This document shows, piece by piece, positions 1 through 7,565 of a DNA stretch of 26,641 bases. A program made the translations under genes and the position numbers. The notes beneath the pieces are model-generated. The model saw only the letters and a program-made list of their open reading frames with translations. It was not told the DNA's origin and searched no databases. Source of the stretch: Intestinibacter sp. (lineage in GTDB: Bacteria > Bacillota > Clostridia > Peptostreptococcales > Peptostreptococcaceae); contig NZ_JALEXO010000339.1 of the NCBI RefSeq assembly GCF_022780145.1, positions 1-26,641 of the forward strand, given 5' to 3'. Each line of letters opens with the position of its first letter. Position 1 is the stretch's first letter.

Positions 1-937
1 TTAAAATATCCTCGTAATTATATCCCTGATCACCCAGGTCCTTACTTCCCCATTGAGCCATCTGATCAGGACATTGTACTCTGACACCATCGCAATATTG
101 CGCCAAAAGCGGCTGTCTAGAAGTAGGAGGTCTTCTTATAAAGGTATTAAATACTGAGTCTACAACAACAGATATTTCATCGAAAATATTTCTATTGTGT
201 ATATATTTGTGGTCGTAGTTAGTTGTAGATGTAATTGTAAAATTAAACCCTTTATTTCTATACCATTCAGTAAAAACTCTGTTTAGTGTAAATGAAATAA
301 TTGCGATAACATTTGCAAAAATAGTTTGTTCTGGCCATGTTGAGTATATTTCAGAAGAGGCTACATTTTTTATATAGGTCTTAAATGGAACCCAAAAATT
401 TTCAGCAGATGTATCCTCAGGTAATCCATCGTGAACTACTATAAATTCAGGCACTACAGGATTATCTAAAACGACAAATCCAGTTGGTGCAGGAATTGGT
501 TTTAGGCTGTCTTCTGGTATTTTAGGTGGATAATCCCCCCACAATGTATGAGGTCCTATATCGTAAATTATTTCGTTTTGTCTTTTATAAGAAAGTCTAC
601 TTCTCTCTCTTGGTCTCATCGGGATTGATTGTCTTGCATTTACAACAGGTAAGAGTTGAGTTCCGTCTATTATGATAGTTTCGTATCCGTCTTTTATCGC
701 TTCTACGATGTAATCTTTATATGGTTTGACATCTGATGGCTGTAGGGAATAAGCTAGGTCTGGTGCTGAAAGAGGAAGATTATTTATTTGACCGGAATTA
801 TCGGTTTTTAAATTTTGATATACAGTAGAAGAGGCTGAACCGTCTTCATTTTGACCGTAGATATTTATAGTGACGTTTTCCATTGGTGCGTTAGTAGTAG
901 AATCGATAACGTTTACTGTTAAATAACCGTCTTGCAT
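1..937 (-). CDS. sleC: SleC-like spore cortex-lytic enzyme (N-terminal 312 residues, cut by window edge)
   Basis: The reading frame opens at ATG 937 (minus strand), behind AAGGTGA, and runs off position 1 without a stop, so the C-terminus is missing. The N-terminus (MQDGYLTVNVIDSTTNAPM) resembles a carboxypeptidase-regulatory-like beta domain. The middle carries WGDYPPKIPED and PEFIVVHDG. The end carries a SpoIID/SleC-type block with LNRVFTEWYRNKG, QPLLAQYCDG and QWGSKDLGDQG. In SleC of Clostridia this enzyme is made as a zymogen during sporulation and degrades cortex peptidoglycan at germination, after cleavage by Csp proteases. A C-terminal peptidoglycan-binding domain is expected beyond the edge. 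I recall sleC lying beside prsW in Clostridioides difficile, which matches the divergent neighbour here. The family call is firm. True SleC versus a paralogue cannot be settled from a fragment. Confidence 0.8.
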   Translation of the reverse strand, partial: MQDGYLTVNVIDSTTNAPMENVTINIYGQNEDGSASSTVYQNLKTDNSGQINNLPLSAPDLAYSLQPSDVKPYKDYIVEAIKDGYETIIIDGTQLLPVVNARQSIPMRPRERSRLSYKRQNEIIYDIGPHTLWGDYPPKIPEDSLKPIPAPTGFVVLDNPVVPEFIVVHDGLPEDTSAENFWVPFKTYIKNVASSEIYSTWPEQTIFANVIAIISFTLNRVFTEWYRNKGFNFTITSTTNYDHKYIHNRNIFDEISVVVDSVFNTFIRRPPTSRQPLLAQYCDGVRVQCPDQMAQWGSKDLGDQGYNYEDIL

Positions 938-961
938 TTAATCACCTTCTTTTTTAGATTG

Positions 962-986
962 GCGATATATTGGATTTATATATCGC
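962..986. repeat. 9-bp perfect inverted repeat between sleC-like gene and prsW
   Basis: GCGATATAT (962-970) and ATATATCGC (978-986) form a perfect inverted repeat with a 7-nt spacer, inside the divergent intergenic region. No T-tract follows on either strand, so it is unlikely to be a terminator. It lies about 25-50 bp upstream of the sleC-like start and could be an operator or overlap that gene's promoter. This is inference only. Confidence 0.45.
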
Positions 987-1087
987 TTAATACTTGTTGA
1001 TAACTCTATTATTTATTTTATGAATAGGGAGAGTTTTTTGTGAAAAGATATTTGATAGGAATTAATTTAAAGAAGGGAAATAATTTT

Positions 1088-1792
1088 ATGCTGACTTTTT
1101 TATTGATTTTTTTGCCTGTGATTTGCTTTATACTGTGGATTTATTACAAGGATAAGTACAACAAGGAGAATATTCATGTACTTTTGAAGTATTTTATTTT
1201 GGGTATAATTATAAGTTTTTTTGCAATAGTTATAGAAAAGCTTTTAATAGGCGAAAATATATTTAGAGGTGAAACAAAGCTGATATATACTGCCTTTATA
1301 GTTGCAGGATGTACTGAGGAGATATTAAAGGGAGTTGTGCTGACTTTTTTTGCAAATAGAGAAAAGTCCTATGATGAGAAGCTTGATGGTATAATATATT
1401 CTATTTTTTTATCGCTGGGATTTGCTACTATAGAGAATATAATTTATGTAAATTATGAAAAGATATTTTCTGTATTTGAAATAGCTTTTGTTAGGGCGTG
1501 TATATCTATACCTGCACATATTATGTTTGCGATTACTATGGGATATTATTTATCGAAGTACAAGTTTGAAAAAAATAAAGTCGAGAGAAGACAGAATTTA
1601 TTTTTAACTTTTTTGATTCCAATATTGCTTCACGGTATTTTTGATTTCATATTGATGATAGAATATAGATGGACTATTATGGTTTTTATACTGTATATAA
1701 TAGTTTTGGCTAAAGTAAATTTAAATAAACTTAACAAATATATGTTATATTCAAAGAAGCGATTTTTTGATAGACTAAAACATAGAAAATAA
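1088..1792 (+). CDS. prsW: PrsW family intramembrane metalloprotease
   Basis: PrsW proteases cleave membrane-bound anti-sigma factors (RsiW in Bacillus, RsiT in C. difficile) and so release ECF sigma factors involved in envelope stress. The 234-residue protein is almost entirely hydrophobic helices with short loops. It shows the family motifs: E77-E78-x-x-K81 in CTEEILKG, GFATIENI, a PAHIMFAITMGYYLSK helix, and HGIFDF near the C-terminus. I chose ATG 1088 because AGAAGGGA sits 9 nt upstream and because PrsW proteins begin with a hydrophobic helix followed by a YxKDKY-like turn, as here (MLTFLLIFLP...YYKDKYNKE). An in-frame GTG at 1040 would add 16 residues and also has a GGGAGAG upstream, so it remains possible. 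No ECF sigma/anti-sigma pair is in the window, so its substrate must be encoded elsewhere. Confidence 0.88.
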   Translation: MLTFLLIFLPVICFILWIYYKDKYNKENIHVLLKYFILGIIISFFAIVIEKLLIGENIFRGETKLIYTAFIVAGCTEEILKGVVLTFFANREKSYDEKLDGIIYSIFLSLGFATIENIIYVNYEKIFSVFEIAFVRACISIPAHIMFAITMGYYLSKYKFEKNKVERRQNLFLTFLIPILLHGIFDFILMIEYRWTIMVFILYIIVLAKVNLNKLNKYMLYSKKRFFDRLKHRK

Positions 1793-1898
1793 AATTTACT
1801 GTTAAATATACTCGAAATAGTGTTAAAATTAAAAAAGCCATAAAGTACGAGAATATAAAATATTAGTGAGAATAAAATATATAGAAAGGAAAAATAAT

Positions 1899-3197
1899 TT
1901 GATTAATTTACCAGAGAAATTTTTAGAAGATGTAAAGGTCGTATTGAAGGATGAATACGAAGAATTTATAAATAGCTATAATGAAAAGAGGACAACAGGA
2001 CTTAGGCTAAATACGATGAAGATGTCTGAGGAAAAATTAATGGATTTAAATTTATTTGAACTAGAAAAAATTCCTTGGGCAGAGGGTGGATTTTACTACG
2101 ATGAAGCTAGTTGTAGACCAGGTAAAAATCCGCTTCACGAAGCTGGTGCATATTATTTACAGGAGCCCTCAGCTATGAGTGTAGTACCTAAGCTCGATAT
2201 ACAAAAAGGGGACAAGGTACTAGACATGTGTGCAGCTCCAGGAGGAAAGTCTACATATATATTATCTCAACTAGACGATACTGGACTTTTAGTATCAAAC
2301 GAGATAAATCCTATTAGAATAAAGGCTCTAGGAGAAAATTTAGAGAGGTTTGGAGCTAGAAACTGTATAATAACAAATACGGATTCAGTAAAGCTTAGAA
2401 AAGTTTTTACTGGATATTTTGATAAAATAGTAATAGATGCGCCGTGTTCAGGAGAAGGAATGTTTAGAAAGGATCCAGTTGCAATCGAGGACTGGAGCTA
2501 CAGCAAGGTACTAGAATGTCAATCTATCCAAAAGGAAATAATAAGAGATGGATATAAGATGCTTAAAAAGGGCGGAATTCTAGTGTACTCAACTTGTACA
2601 TTTTCAACAGAGGAAAATGAAGATGTAATAGATGAATTTATAGAAGAAACTGAAGGTGCAGTTTTGATAACAAAGGAGAGATTATGGCCTCATAAGATAA
2701 AAGGCGAAGGTCATTTTGTGGCTAAAATTCAAAAATTAGATGATGAGGACTGTAGAGTTAAGGACATGAAATTAAAAAAACTAAACAACGAGCTCAAAGA
2801 ATATAAAAATTTTGAGAAAAAATACCTAGATGTAGATTTCGATAATAAATATATGCTCAGAGGAGAAAATCTATATTTACTCCCAGATGAGTGTCCGAAC
2901 CTAGATAAAATAAAGGTATTGAGATATGGTCTTCATTTAGGAGTACTAAAGAAAAATCGATTTGAGCCTTCACATGCATTGTCACATTATTTAAAATTAG
3001 ACCAAATAAAAAACATACAAAATTTTAACTTAGACGATAAAGAGGTATTTGACTATTTAAGAGGTAATGTAATAAATACGGCTCAGAGTCGTGGCTGGGT
3101 TGTTGTAGCTGTCGAAGGAATACCTTTAGGATGGGGCAAGGAGTCAAATGGAGTATTAAAAAATCACTATCCAAAAGGGTTAAGGATAAATTATTAA
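1899..3197 (+). CDS. RsmF-like rRNA (cytosine-5-)-methyltransferase, NOL1/NOP2/Sun family
   Basis: This is an S-adenosylmethionine-dependent RNA m5C methyltransferase. Visible motifs are the SAM-binding loop DMCAAPGGKS (from D109), DAPCSGEGMFRKDP with C183, and YSTCTFSTEEN with C233. C183 and C233 are the two cysteines used for product release and nucleophilic attack in this family. The C-terminus ends in a PUA-like module (GWGKESNGVLKNHYPKGLR), as in the Firmicutes RsmF-like group. Length (432 aa) is normal for that group. I chose TTG 1899 because AGAAAGGA (1883-1890) lies 8 nt upstream and the resulting start, MINLPEKFLEDVK, matches the family. A GTG at 1866 would put that Shine-Dalgarno inside the gene. 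lepB follows 34 bp downstream, probably in the same transcript. The exact target cytosine cannot be read from sequence. Confidence 0.9.
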   Translation: MINLPEKFLEDVKVVLKDEYEEFINSYNEKRTTGLRLNTMKMSEEKLMDLNLFELEKIPWAEGGFYYDEASCRPGKNPLHEAGAYYLQEPSAMSVVPKLDIQKGDKVLDMCAAPGGKSTYILSQLDDTGLLVSNEINPIRIKALGENLERFGARNCIITNTDSVKLRKVFTGYFDKIVIDAPCSGEGMFRKDPVAIEDWSYSKVLECQSIQKEIIRDGYKMLKKGGILVYSTCTFSTEENEDVIDEFIEETEGAVLITKERLWPHKIKGEGHFVAKIQKLDDEDCRVKDMKLKKLNNELKEYKNFEKKYLDVDFDNKYMLRGENLYLLPDECPNLDKIKVLRYGLHLGVLKKNRFEPSHALSHYLKLDQIKNIQNFNLDDKEVFDYLRGNVINTAQSRGWVVVAVEGIPLGWGKESNGVLKNHYPKGLRINY

Positions 3198-3231
3198 AAA
3201 CCAATTAAACTAATAAAGAGGAGATGGTATT

Positions 3232-3795
3232 ATGGGTAAAAAAGAAGTCAATCAACAAGAAAATAAAAGCTTAAAAAGCAGTATAATTGAATGGATAAAA
3301 GTTTTTGGACTTGCTATTATATTAGCATTTGTAATAACTTTATTTATAAAACCTACTTTAGTCAGAGGTGATTCTATGGTTCCAACACTTCACGAAAATG
3401 ACTACTTAATAATAAATAGAATCGAATACAAAATAGGACAACCTGAAAATGGAGATGTTATAGTATTTAAATCTGATTTAGAACAAGAAGATGGCTCAAA
3501 TAAGGACTTAGTTAAGAGAGTTATTGGAGTTGAAGGAGACGAGATTTTAATAACAGGAGGTCAAGTTTTTGTAAATGGAAACTTACTTGACGAGCCTTAT
3601 CTAGATGCTGGAACATACACTGAAGGAGAAATTGATTTAGTAGTTCCAGAAGGGAAGCTATTTGTATTAGGTGATAATAGAGAAGTTAGCCTAGATAGTA
3701 GATATGACAAAGTTGGTTTAGTAGATGTGGGCGATGTAGAAGGAAAAGTTTTTGTAAGACTATATCCTTTTAATGACATAAGTCTCATAGATTAA
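3232..3795 (+). CDS. lepB: Type I signal peptidase
   Basis: This membrane serine protease removes signal peptides from exported proteins on the outer face of the cytoplasmic membrane. It is 187 aa, the usual size for a Gram-positive enzyme, with one N-terminal membrane helix (about residues 22-42). The catalytic serine is S48 in GDSMVPTL, and the general-base lysine is K95 in VKRVIGVEGDE. The C-terminal box GDNREVSLDSR is intact. ATG 3232 has GAGGAG about 9 nt upstream. The gene lies 34 bp behind the methyltransferase and looks co-transcribed with it. Likely substrates within the window include the VanW protein. The BMP lipoproteins would use signal peptidase II instead. Confidence 0.95.
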   Translation: MGKKEVNQQENKSLKSSIIEWIKVFGLAIILAFVITLFIKPTLVRGDSMVPTLHENDYLIINRIEYKIGQPENGDVIVFKSDLEQEDGSNKDLVKRVIGVEGDEILITGGQVFVNGNLLDEPYLDAGTYTEGEIDLVVPEGKLFVLGDNREVSLDSRYDKVGLVDVGDVEGKVFVRLYPFNDISLID

Positions 3796-3894
3796 TTAGG
3801 TACATAAATAGCTAGATGTGAATAATAAATAATATAAGAAAATCTATATTATAAGTTTTTAGAATAAGGTTTTTTTACAAAGAGGGGTATGACG

Positions 3895-5553
3895 ATGATT
3901 AATTTAAATATTGATGGACAGATAAAGAAATATGCTGTAGAAGATCAATCAGGGGGGATTAGATTGTCAGATATAGCTAAAGATTTTGAAACAGATCATT
4001 CAGGATATATTTCTTTGGCTGTAGTAAATAATGAATTAAAGGAATTAACTACTTATATTAATGAAGATAGTAGTATAAAATTTTTAGATACAAAAACTCC
4101 AGATGGGCTCAGAGTATATACTAGAACACTAAATCTTGTTTTTATTATGGCGTGTAAATGCTTGTTCAAGGACAGCAGGGTTGTAATAGAGCATTCATTA
4201 TCTGAAGGTGTATATTGTGAAATACACCTAGATAGAGAGCTTACAGATGAGGATATATCAAATATAAAACAAAAAATGGATAAAATTATAGCCAAGGATT
4301 ATCCTATAGAAAAGACATTATATACAAAAAAAGAAGCCATTAAGATATTTGAAGATATAGGATTATATGAAAAGGCTGAATTAATTAAGTACAAAGAAAA
4401 GGATACTGTAAAAATTTATAAATGTAATAATTATATAGATCATTTTTATGGATATATGATGCCTTCAACTGGATATGTAAAAACATATGATTTATTTAAA
4501 TATCAAAAGGGTGTAATTTTAATGGCTGCTAGCGAGGATAACAAGCAAATCCCTAAAAAATTTGTACCTCAACCAAAGCTTGCTAATATATACAAGGAGG
4601 CAGAAAAATGGTCTGATTTAATGGGTGTAGATAAAGTATTGTCTCTAAATAAAATAATAGAAGAAAAAAAATACGGAGAAATAATAAGAATAGTTGAAGC
4701 CCTACACGAAAAAAAGATAGGACAAATTGCCGATATAATAAAACAAGAAAACAAAAGAATAATCTTAATAGCTGCACCGTCTTCATCAGGCAAGACAAGT
4801 TTTGCGACAAGATTATGTATTCATCTAAAGGTGAATAACTTAAATCCTATATCTATTTCATTGGATGATTATTTTATAGATAGACATAAGACACCGTTAG
4901 ATGAATTCGGAAAACCTGATTATGAATCTATATATGCTATAGATTTAGAGAGATTTAATAGAGATTTGAACGATTTGCTAGAAGGTAAAGAGGTTCAGCT
5001 TCCTAAGTACAATTTTATAACAGGTAAAAGCGAAAAGGGAAAAATACTAAAAATAGAAAAAAATCAACCTATAATATTAGAGGGTATCCATGGATTGAAT
5101 CCATTGCTTACATCTTCAATACCAAATAGTGAAAAATTTAAAATTTATTTAAGTGTACTAACACAATTAAATTTAGATGATCACAATAGAATTCCGACTA
5201 CTGATTTGAGATTGATAAGAAGAATTGTCAGAGATAATCAGTTTAGAGGTCATACGGCAGAGATGACAATAATGGGTTGGTCTTCTGTAAGAAGGGGAGA
5301 AGAAAAAAACATATTCCCTTATCAAGAAGAAGCTGACTTGATGTTTAATACAGCGTGTGTATATGAGCTAGCAGTATTAAAAACGTATGTGAAGCCTCTA
5401 TTAGAGAAAATAGATAAAAGTAGTGAGGCTTATATAGAAGCTAAAAGACTTTTAAAATTCTTACAGTATTTTGTTGAATTAGATGATTTATCTGATATAC
5501 CTCCAACAGCGATAATTAGAGAGTTTGTAGGTGGTAGCAAAATAGTAGATTAG
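3895..5553 (+). CDS. Nucleoside (uridine-type) kinase with N-terminal TGS and ThrRS-like SAD domains
   Basis: Three domains are visible: a TGS domain (about 1-65), a segment homologous to the threonyl-tRNA synthetase second additional domain (about 70-215), and a P-loop kinase of the uridine kinase/phosphoribulokinase type (about 285-545). The P-loop is APSSSGKT with G299 and K300. It is followed by SLDDYFIDR and, further on, ILEGIHGLNPLL. The SAD-like part aligns without gaps to ThrRS in this window, but all four editing-site residues are replaced (R77, L81, F184 and M188 in place of His, His, Cys and His). It therefore should not deacylate tRNA. I chose ATG 3895 because AGAGGGG (3881-3887) is 7 nt upstream; the in-frame ATG at 3889 is only 1 nt from it. 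An A/T-only hairpin (3829-3852) lies upstream. Phosphorylation of uridine or a related nucleoside is inferred from the family. Confidence 0.87.
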   Translation: MINLNIDGQIKKYAVEDQSGGIRLSDIAKDFETDHSGYISLAVVNNELKELTTYINEDSSIKFLDTKTPDGLRVYTRTLNLVFIMACKCLFKDSRVVIEHSLSEGVYCEIHLDRELTDEDISNIKQKMDKIIAKDYPIEKTLYTKKEAIKIFEDIGLYEKAELIKYKEKDTVKIYKCNNYIDHFYGYMMPSTGYVKTYDLFKYQKGVILMAASEDNKQIPKKFVPQPKLANIYKEAEKWSDLMGVDKVLSLNKIIEEKKYGEIIRIVEALHEKKIGQIADIIKQENKRIILIAAPSSSGKTSFATRLCIHLKVNNLNPISISLDDYFIDRHKTPLDEFGKPDYESIYAIDLERFNRDLNDLLEGKEVQLPKYNFITGKSEKGKILKIEKNQPIILEGIHGLNPLLTSSIPNSEKFKIYLSVLTQLNLDDHNRIPTTDLRLIRRIVRDNQFRGHTAEMTIMGWSSVRRGEEKNIFPYQEEADLMFNTACVYELAVLKTYVKPLLEKIDKSSEAYIEAKRLLKFLQYFVELDDLSDIPPTAIIREFVGGSKIVD

Positions 5554-5580
5554 GCTGAAGTGTAAAATTTACATGATAAA

Positions 5581-5620
5581 ATAAGGATTAATTTAGTTTC
5601 ATAAATTAGTCCTTATTTTT
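5581..5620 (+). terminator. Rho-independent terminator of the kinase operon
   Basis: Arms 5581-5595 and 5602-5616 pair through 15 bp with one G·U wobble and a 6-nt loop, followed by a run of T. It lies 28 bp after the kinase stop. Confidence 0.85.
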
Positions 5621-5638
5621 ATGAATTATTTTAATACA

Positions 5639-5670
5639 ATAATATAAAAAAAATATTTTTTTTATATTAT
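5639..5670. repeat. 32-bp perfect A/T palindrome
   Basis: The sequence reads ATAATAT, A8, TA, T8, ATATTAT and is a perfect palindrome with no spacer. It consists only of A and T, lies between the kinase terminator and the ArsR-like gene's promoter, and contains two 8-base homopolymer tracts placed back to back. It could be a bent-DNA or protein-binding element. Chance in AT-rich DNA cannot be excluded. Confidence 0.6.
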
Positions 5671-5794
5671 ATTTATATTGAAATTTAATTATAAATAATG
5701 TAATATATGAGTATGCAAAATTTAGATTATTCAAAATATTTTAATTAAGTAAATATTAAATAATTTGTCGATAAAAGTATGTATTATGTTTTTT

Positions 5795-5823
5795 TTGACA
5801 ATTATATATATTTAATATATAAT
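5795..5823 (+). promoter_or_regulatory. Consensus sigma-A promoter of the ArsR-like regulator
   Basis: TTGACA (5795-5800) and TATAAT (5818-5823) both match consensus perfectly and are separated by 17 bp. The start of transcription should fall near 5830, giving a leader of about 40 nt. The spacer begins with ATTATATA (5801-5808) and the -10 region ends in its exact inverse, TATATAAT (5816-5823). A dimeric repressor site overlapping the promoter is therefore possible. Confidence 0.85.
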
Positions 5824-5870
5824 TATTTTTATATTAAAGTAAGTAAGTGACTTTTTTGGGGGTAAGAAAA

Positions 5871-6437
5871 ATGAAAGATTTGTTAGTATTGCGCGATTTA
5901 GAGTGTGTTAAAGCAATTGCACACCCAAGAAGAATAGATATATTGAATGCTTTTGATAAAGAGCCATTATCTGCAAAGCAATTATCAGAAATGTTAGATG
6001 AACCACATGCTAAGATAAATTATCATATCAAAACATTATACAATGTAGGTATATTAGAATTAGTAGAAGAAAAAATCAAATCAGGCATAGTTGAAAAATA
6101 TTATTATCCAACAGCAAATAATGTTGTTATGAGTAGAAAAATAATCGATTATAGCTTAGATCCTGCAAGTGAAGAGGGGACTGTATCAATTTCAGACTTT
6201 GAAGATACAGTAGAAAATTTCTACGATGCCGTAGAACAAGGAACATTAAAATTAGATAGAGTTTTAGAATATAGAAATATAGAATTAACAGATGCAGAAG
6301 TAGTAGAATTACAAGAAGCTATGAAGGCAAAAGTTTCAGAAATTTTAGCAAATAGAAAAGAAAGTGATGAACCAAAGAAACGTGATTTAGTAATGGTAGC
6401 AATACCTACGGATCTTCATGATGATGTTACAGAATAA
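5871..6437 (+). CDS. ArsR-like winged-helix transcriptional regulator
   Basis: The first 95 residues form a winged helix-turn-helix of the ArsR/HTH_20 type: LECVKAIAHPRRIDILNAF, then LSAKQLSEML as the first HTH helix, then INYHIKTLYNVGILE and a wing (EKIKSGIVEKYYYPTA). The C-terminal half is acidic and helical (DFEDTVENFYDAVEQG) and resembles the C-terminal region of helix-turn-helix proteins that act on DNA as dimers. No metal-binding cysteines of the ArsR metal sensors are present, so the ligand is unknown. I chose ATG 5871 because GGGGGTAA is about 7 nt upstream; an in-frame GTG at 5847 would swallow that site. It is transcribed alone, between a consensus promoter and a terminator. The inverted repeat over the promoter would fit autoregulation. 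Targets are unknown, with the neighbouring aldo/keto reductase one candidate. Confidence 0.85.
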   Translation: MKDLLVLRDLECVKAIAHPRRIDILNAFDKEPLSAKQLSEMLDEPHAKINYHIKTLYNVGILELVEEKIKSGIVEKYYYPTANNVVMSRKIIDYSLDPASEEGTVSISDFEDTVENFYDAVEQGTLKLDRVLEYRNIELTDAEVVELQEAMKAKVSEILANRKESDEPKKRDLVMVAIPTDLHDDVTE

Positions 6438-6463
6438 GTATCAACTATGTTGATACTTTTTTT
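6436..6463 (+). terminator. Terminator of the ArsR-like gene
   Basis: AGTATCAAC (6437-6445) and GTTGATACT (6449-6457) pair perfectly around a 3-nt loop and are followed by a T-run. The left arm begins at the last base of the stop codon or directly after it. Confidence 0.85.
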
Positions 6464-6477
6464 AAATTATATATTAT
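6450..6477 (+). promoter_or_regulatory. Possible promoter of the aldo/keto reductase, overlapping the terminator
   Basis: TTGATA (6450-6455), 16 bp, then TATTAT (6472-6477) is a fair sigma-A match. The -35 box lies inside the right arm of the preceding terminator. The leader would be only about 15 nt long. Confidence 0.4.
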
Positions 6478-6498
6478 AAAAAATGGAGGATACTTATT

Positions 6499-7500
6499 AT
6501 GAGAGAGTTTGGTAAAACAGGTATGCAAATAAAAAGAGTAGGTTTCGGTGGTATACCAATACAAAGAATAAGCCAAGAGGAAACAAATAAAGTAATTGAC
6601 GAACTAGAAAAATGTGGAGTTAACTTCATAGATACTGCAAGGGGTTATACAGTAAGTGAAGAGTATTTAGGAAATGCTCTAAAAGGAAGAAGAGAAAAAT
6701 TCTATATAGCTACTAAATCAATGTCTAGAGATTATGAATCAATGAAAAAGGATATAGAAATAAGCTTAAAAAATCTTCAAACTGACTATATAGATTTATA
6801 CCAAATGCATAATGTAAAACCAGCAGAATACGATTCTATATTTGGAGAAGACAAAGCTTATAGAGCTCTAGTGGAAGCAAAAGAAGCTGGTAAAATAAAA
6901 CACATAGGTATAACAAGTCATGGACTAGAAACAGTAGAAAAAGCAGTTGAAAGTGGAAAATTTGAAAGTATACAATTCCCTTACAATATAGTAGAAAACC
7001 AAGCAGATGAAATTTTCCAAAAGGCACATGCAAAAGGTGTTGGAACTATAACTATGAAACCATTAGCTGGTGGAGCAATCAACGATGGTACATTAGCGAT
7101 GAAATATATACTATCAAAAGACTATATAGATGTTGCTATACCAGGTATGGATACACCAGAACAAGTTAGAGAAAATACTGCAGTAATAAATAATGCTACT
7201 TTAACAGAAGAAGATAATGCTAAAATAGCTAAAATCAAAGCTGAACTAGGAACTAACTTCTGTAGAAGATGTGAATACTGCCTACCATGTCCACAAGGTG
7301 TAATAATTCCTCAAAACTTCTTACTAGAAGGATACTACACTAGATATGGATTACAAGATTGGGCTGTTGAAAGATATAATGCTTTAGGTGATGGAAAAGC
7401 AAGTAACTGCGTTGAATGTGGTGAATGTGAAACTAGATGTCCATATGAATTACACATAAGAGATATGTTAAAAAATGTAGTTAAAGTATTAGAAAAATAA
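6499..7500 (+). CDS. Aldo/keto reductase with C-terminal two-cluster [4Fe-4S] ferredoxin domain
   Basis: The N-terminal 230 residues form the aldo/keto reductase barrel with the catalytic set D45, Y50 (FIDTARGY), K73 (IATKS) and H104 (LYQMH). The C-terminus adds two ferredoxin-type clusters: C255, C258, C261, C264 (CRRCEYCLPCP) and C304, C307, C310, C314 (CVECGECETRCP). This architecture is common in anaerobic Clostridia. It suggests electrons move between NAD(P)H and ferredoxin through the iron-sulfur domain, but substrates are mostly unknown. ATG 6499 has GGAGGA 8 nt upstream. Length (333 aa) is typical. It stands alone between two terminators, directly behind the ArsR-like regulator. Codon use here (AAA, AGA, CTA) matches the neighbours. 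Confidence 0.92.
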   Translation: MREFGKTGMQIKRVGFGGIPIQRISQEETNKVIDELEKCGVNFIDTARGYTVSEEYLGNALKGRREKFYIATKSMSRDYESMKKDIEISLKNLQTDYIDLYQMHNVKPAEYDSIFGEDKAYRALVEAKEAGKIKHIGITSHGLETVEKAVESGKFESIQFPYNIVENQADEIFQKAHAKGVGTITMKPLAGGAINDGTLAMKYILSKDYIDVAIPGMDTPEQVRENTAVINNATLTEEDNAKIAKIKAELGTNFCRRCEYCLPCPQGVIIPQNFLLEGYYTRYGLQDWAVERYNALGDGKASNCVECGECETRCPYELHIRDMLKNVVKVLEK

Positions 7501-7509
7501 AGCTTAATA

Positions 7510-7565
7510 TATAAAATAAAAAGGAAATCACGGAATTACTCTTGTGATTTCCTTTTTATTTTATA
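7510..7565. terminator. Strong bidirectional terminator between convergent genes
   Basis: Arms 7510-7531 and 7544-7565 are perfect inverse copies (22 bp) around a 12-nt loop. The outer part of each arm is A-rich or T-rich, so a T-tract follows the GC-containing core on both strands. It serves the aldo/keto reductase from the left and the EamA transporter from the right, and it overlaps the latter's stop codon (7561-7563). Confidence 0.92.

Noticed and set aside
3829..3852. A/T-only hairpin between lepB and the kinase as a terminator
   Set aside because: The 8-bp stem (ATAATATA/TATATTAT) has no G or C and is expected to be unstable. The following T-tract is short.
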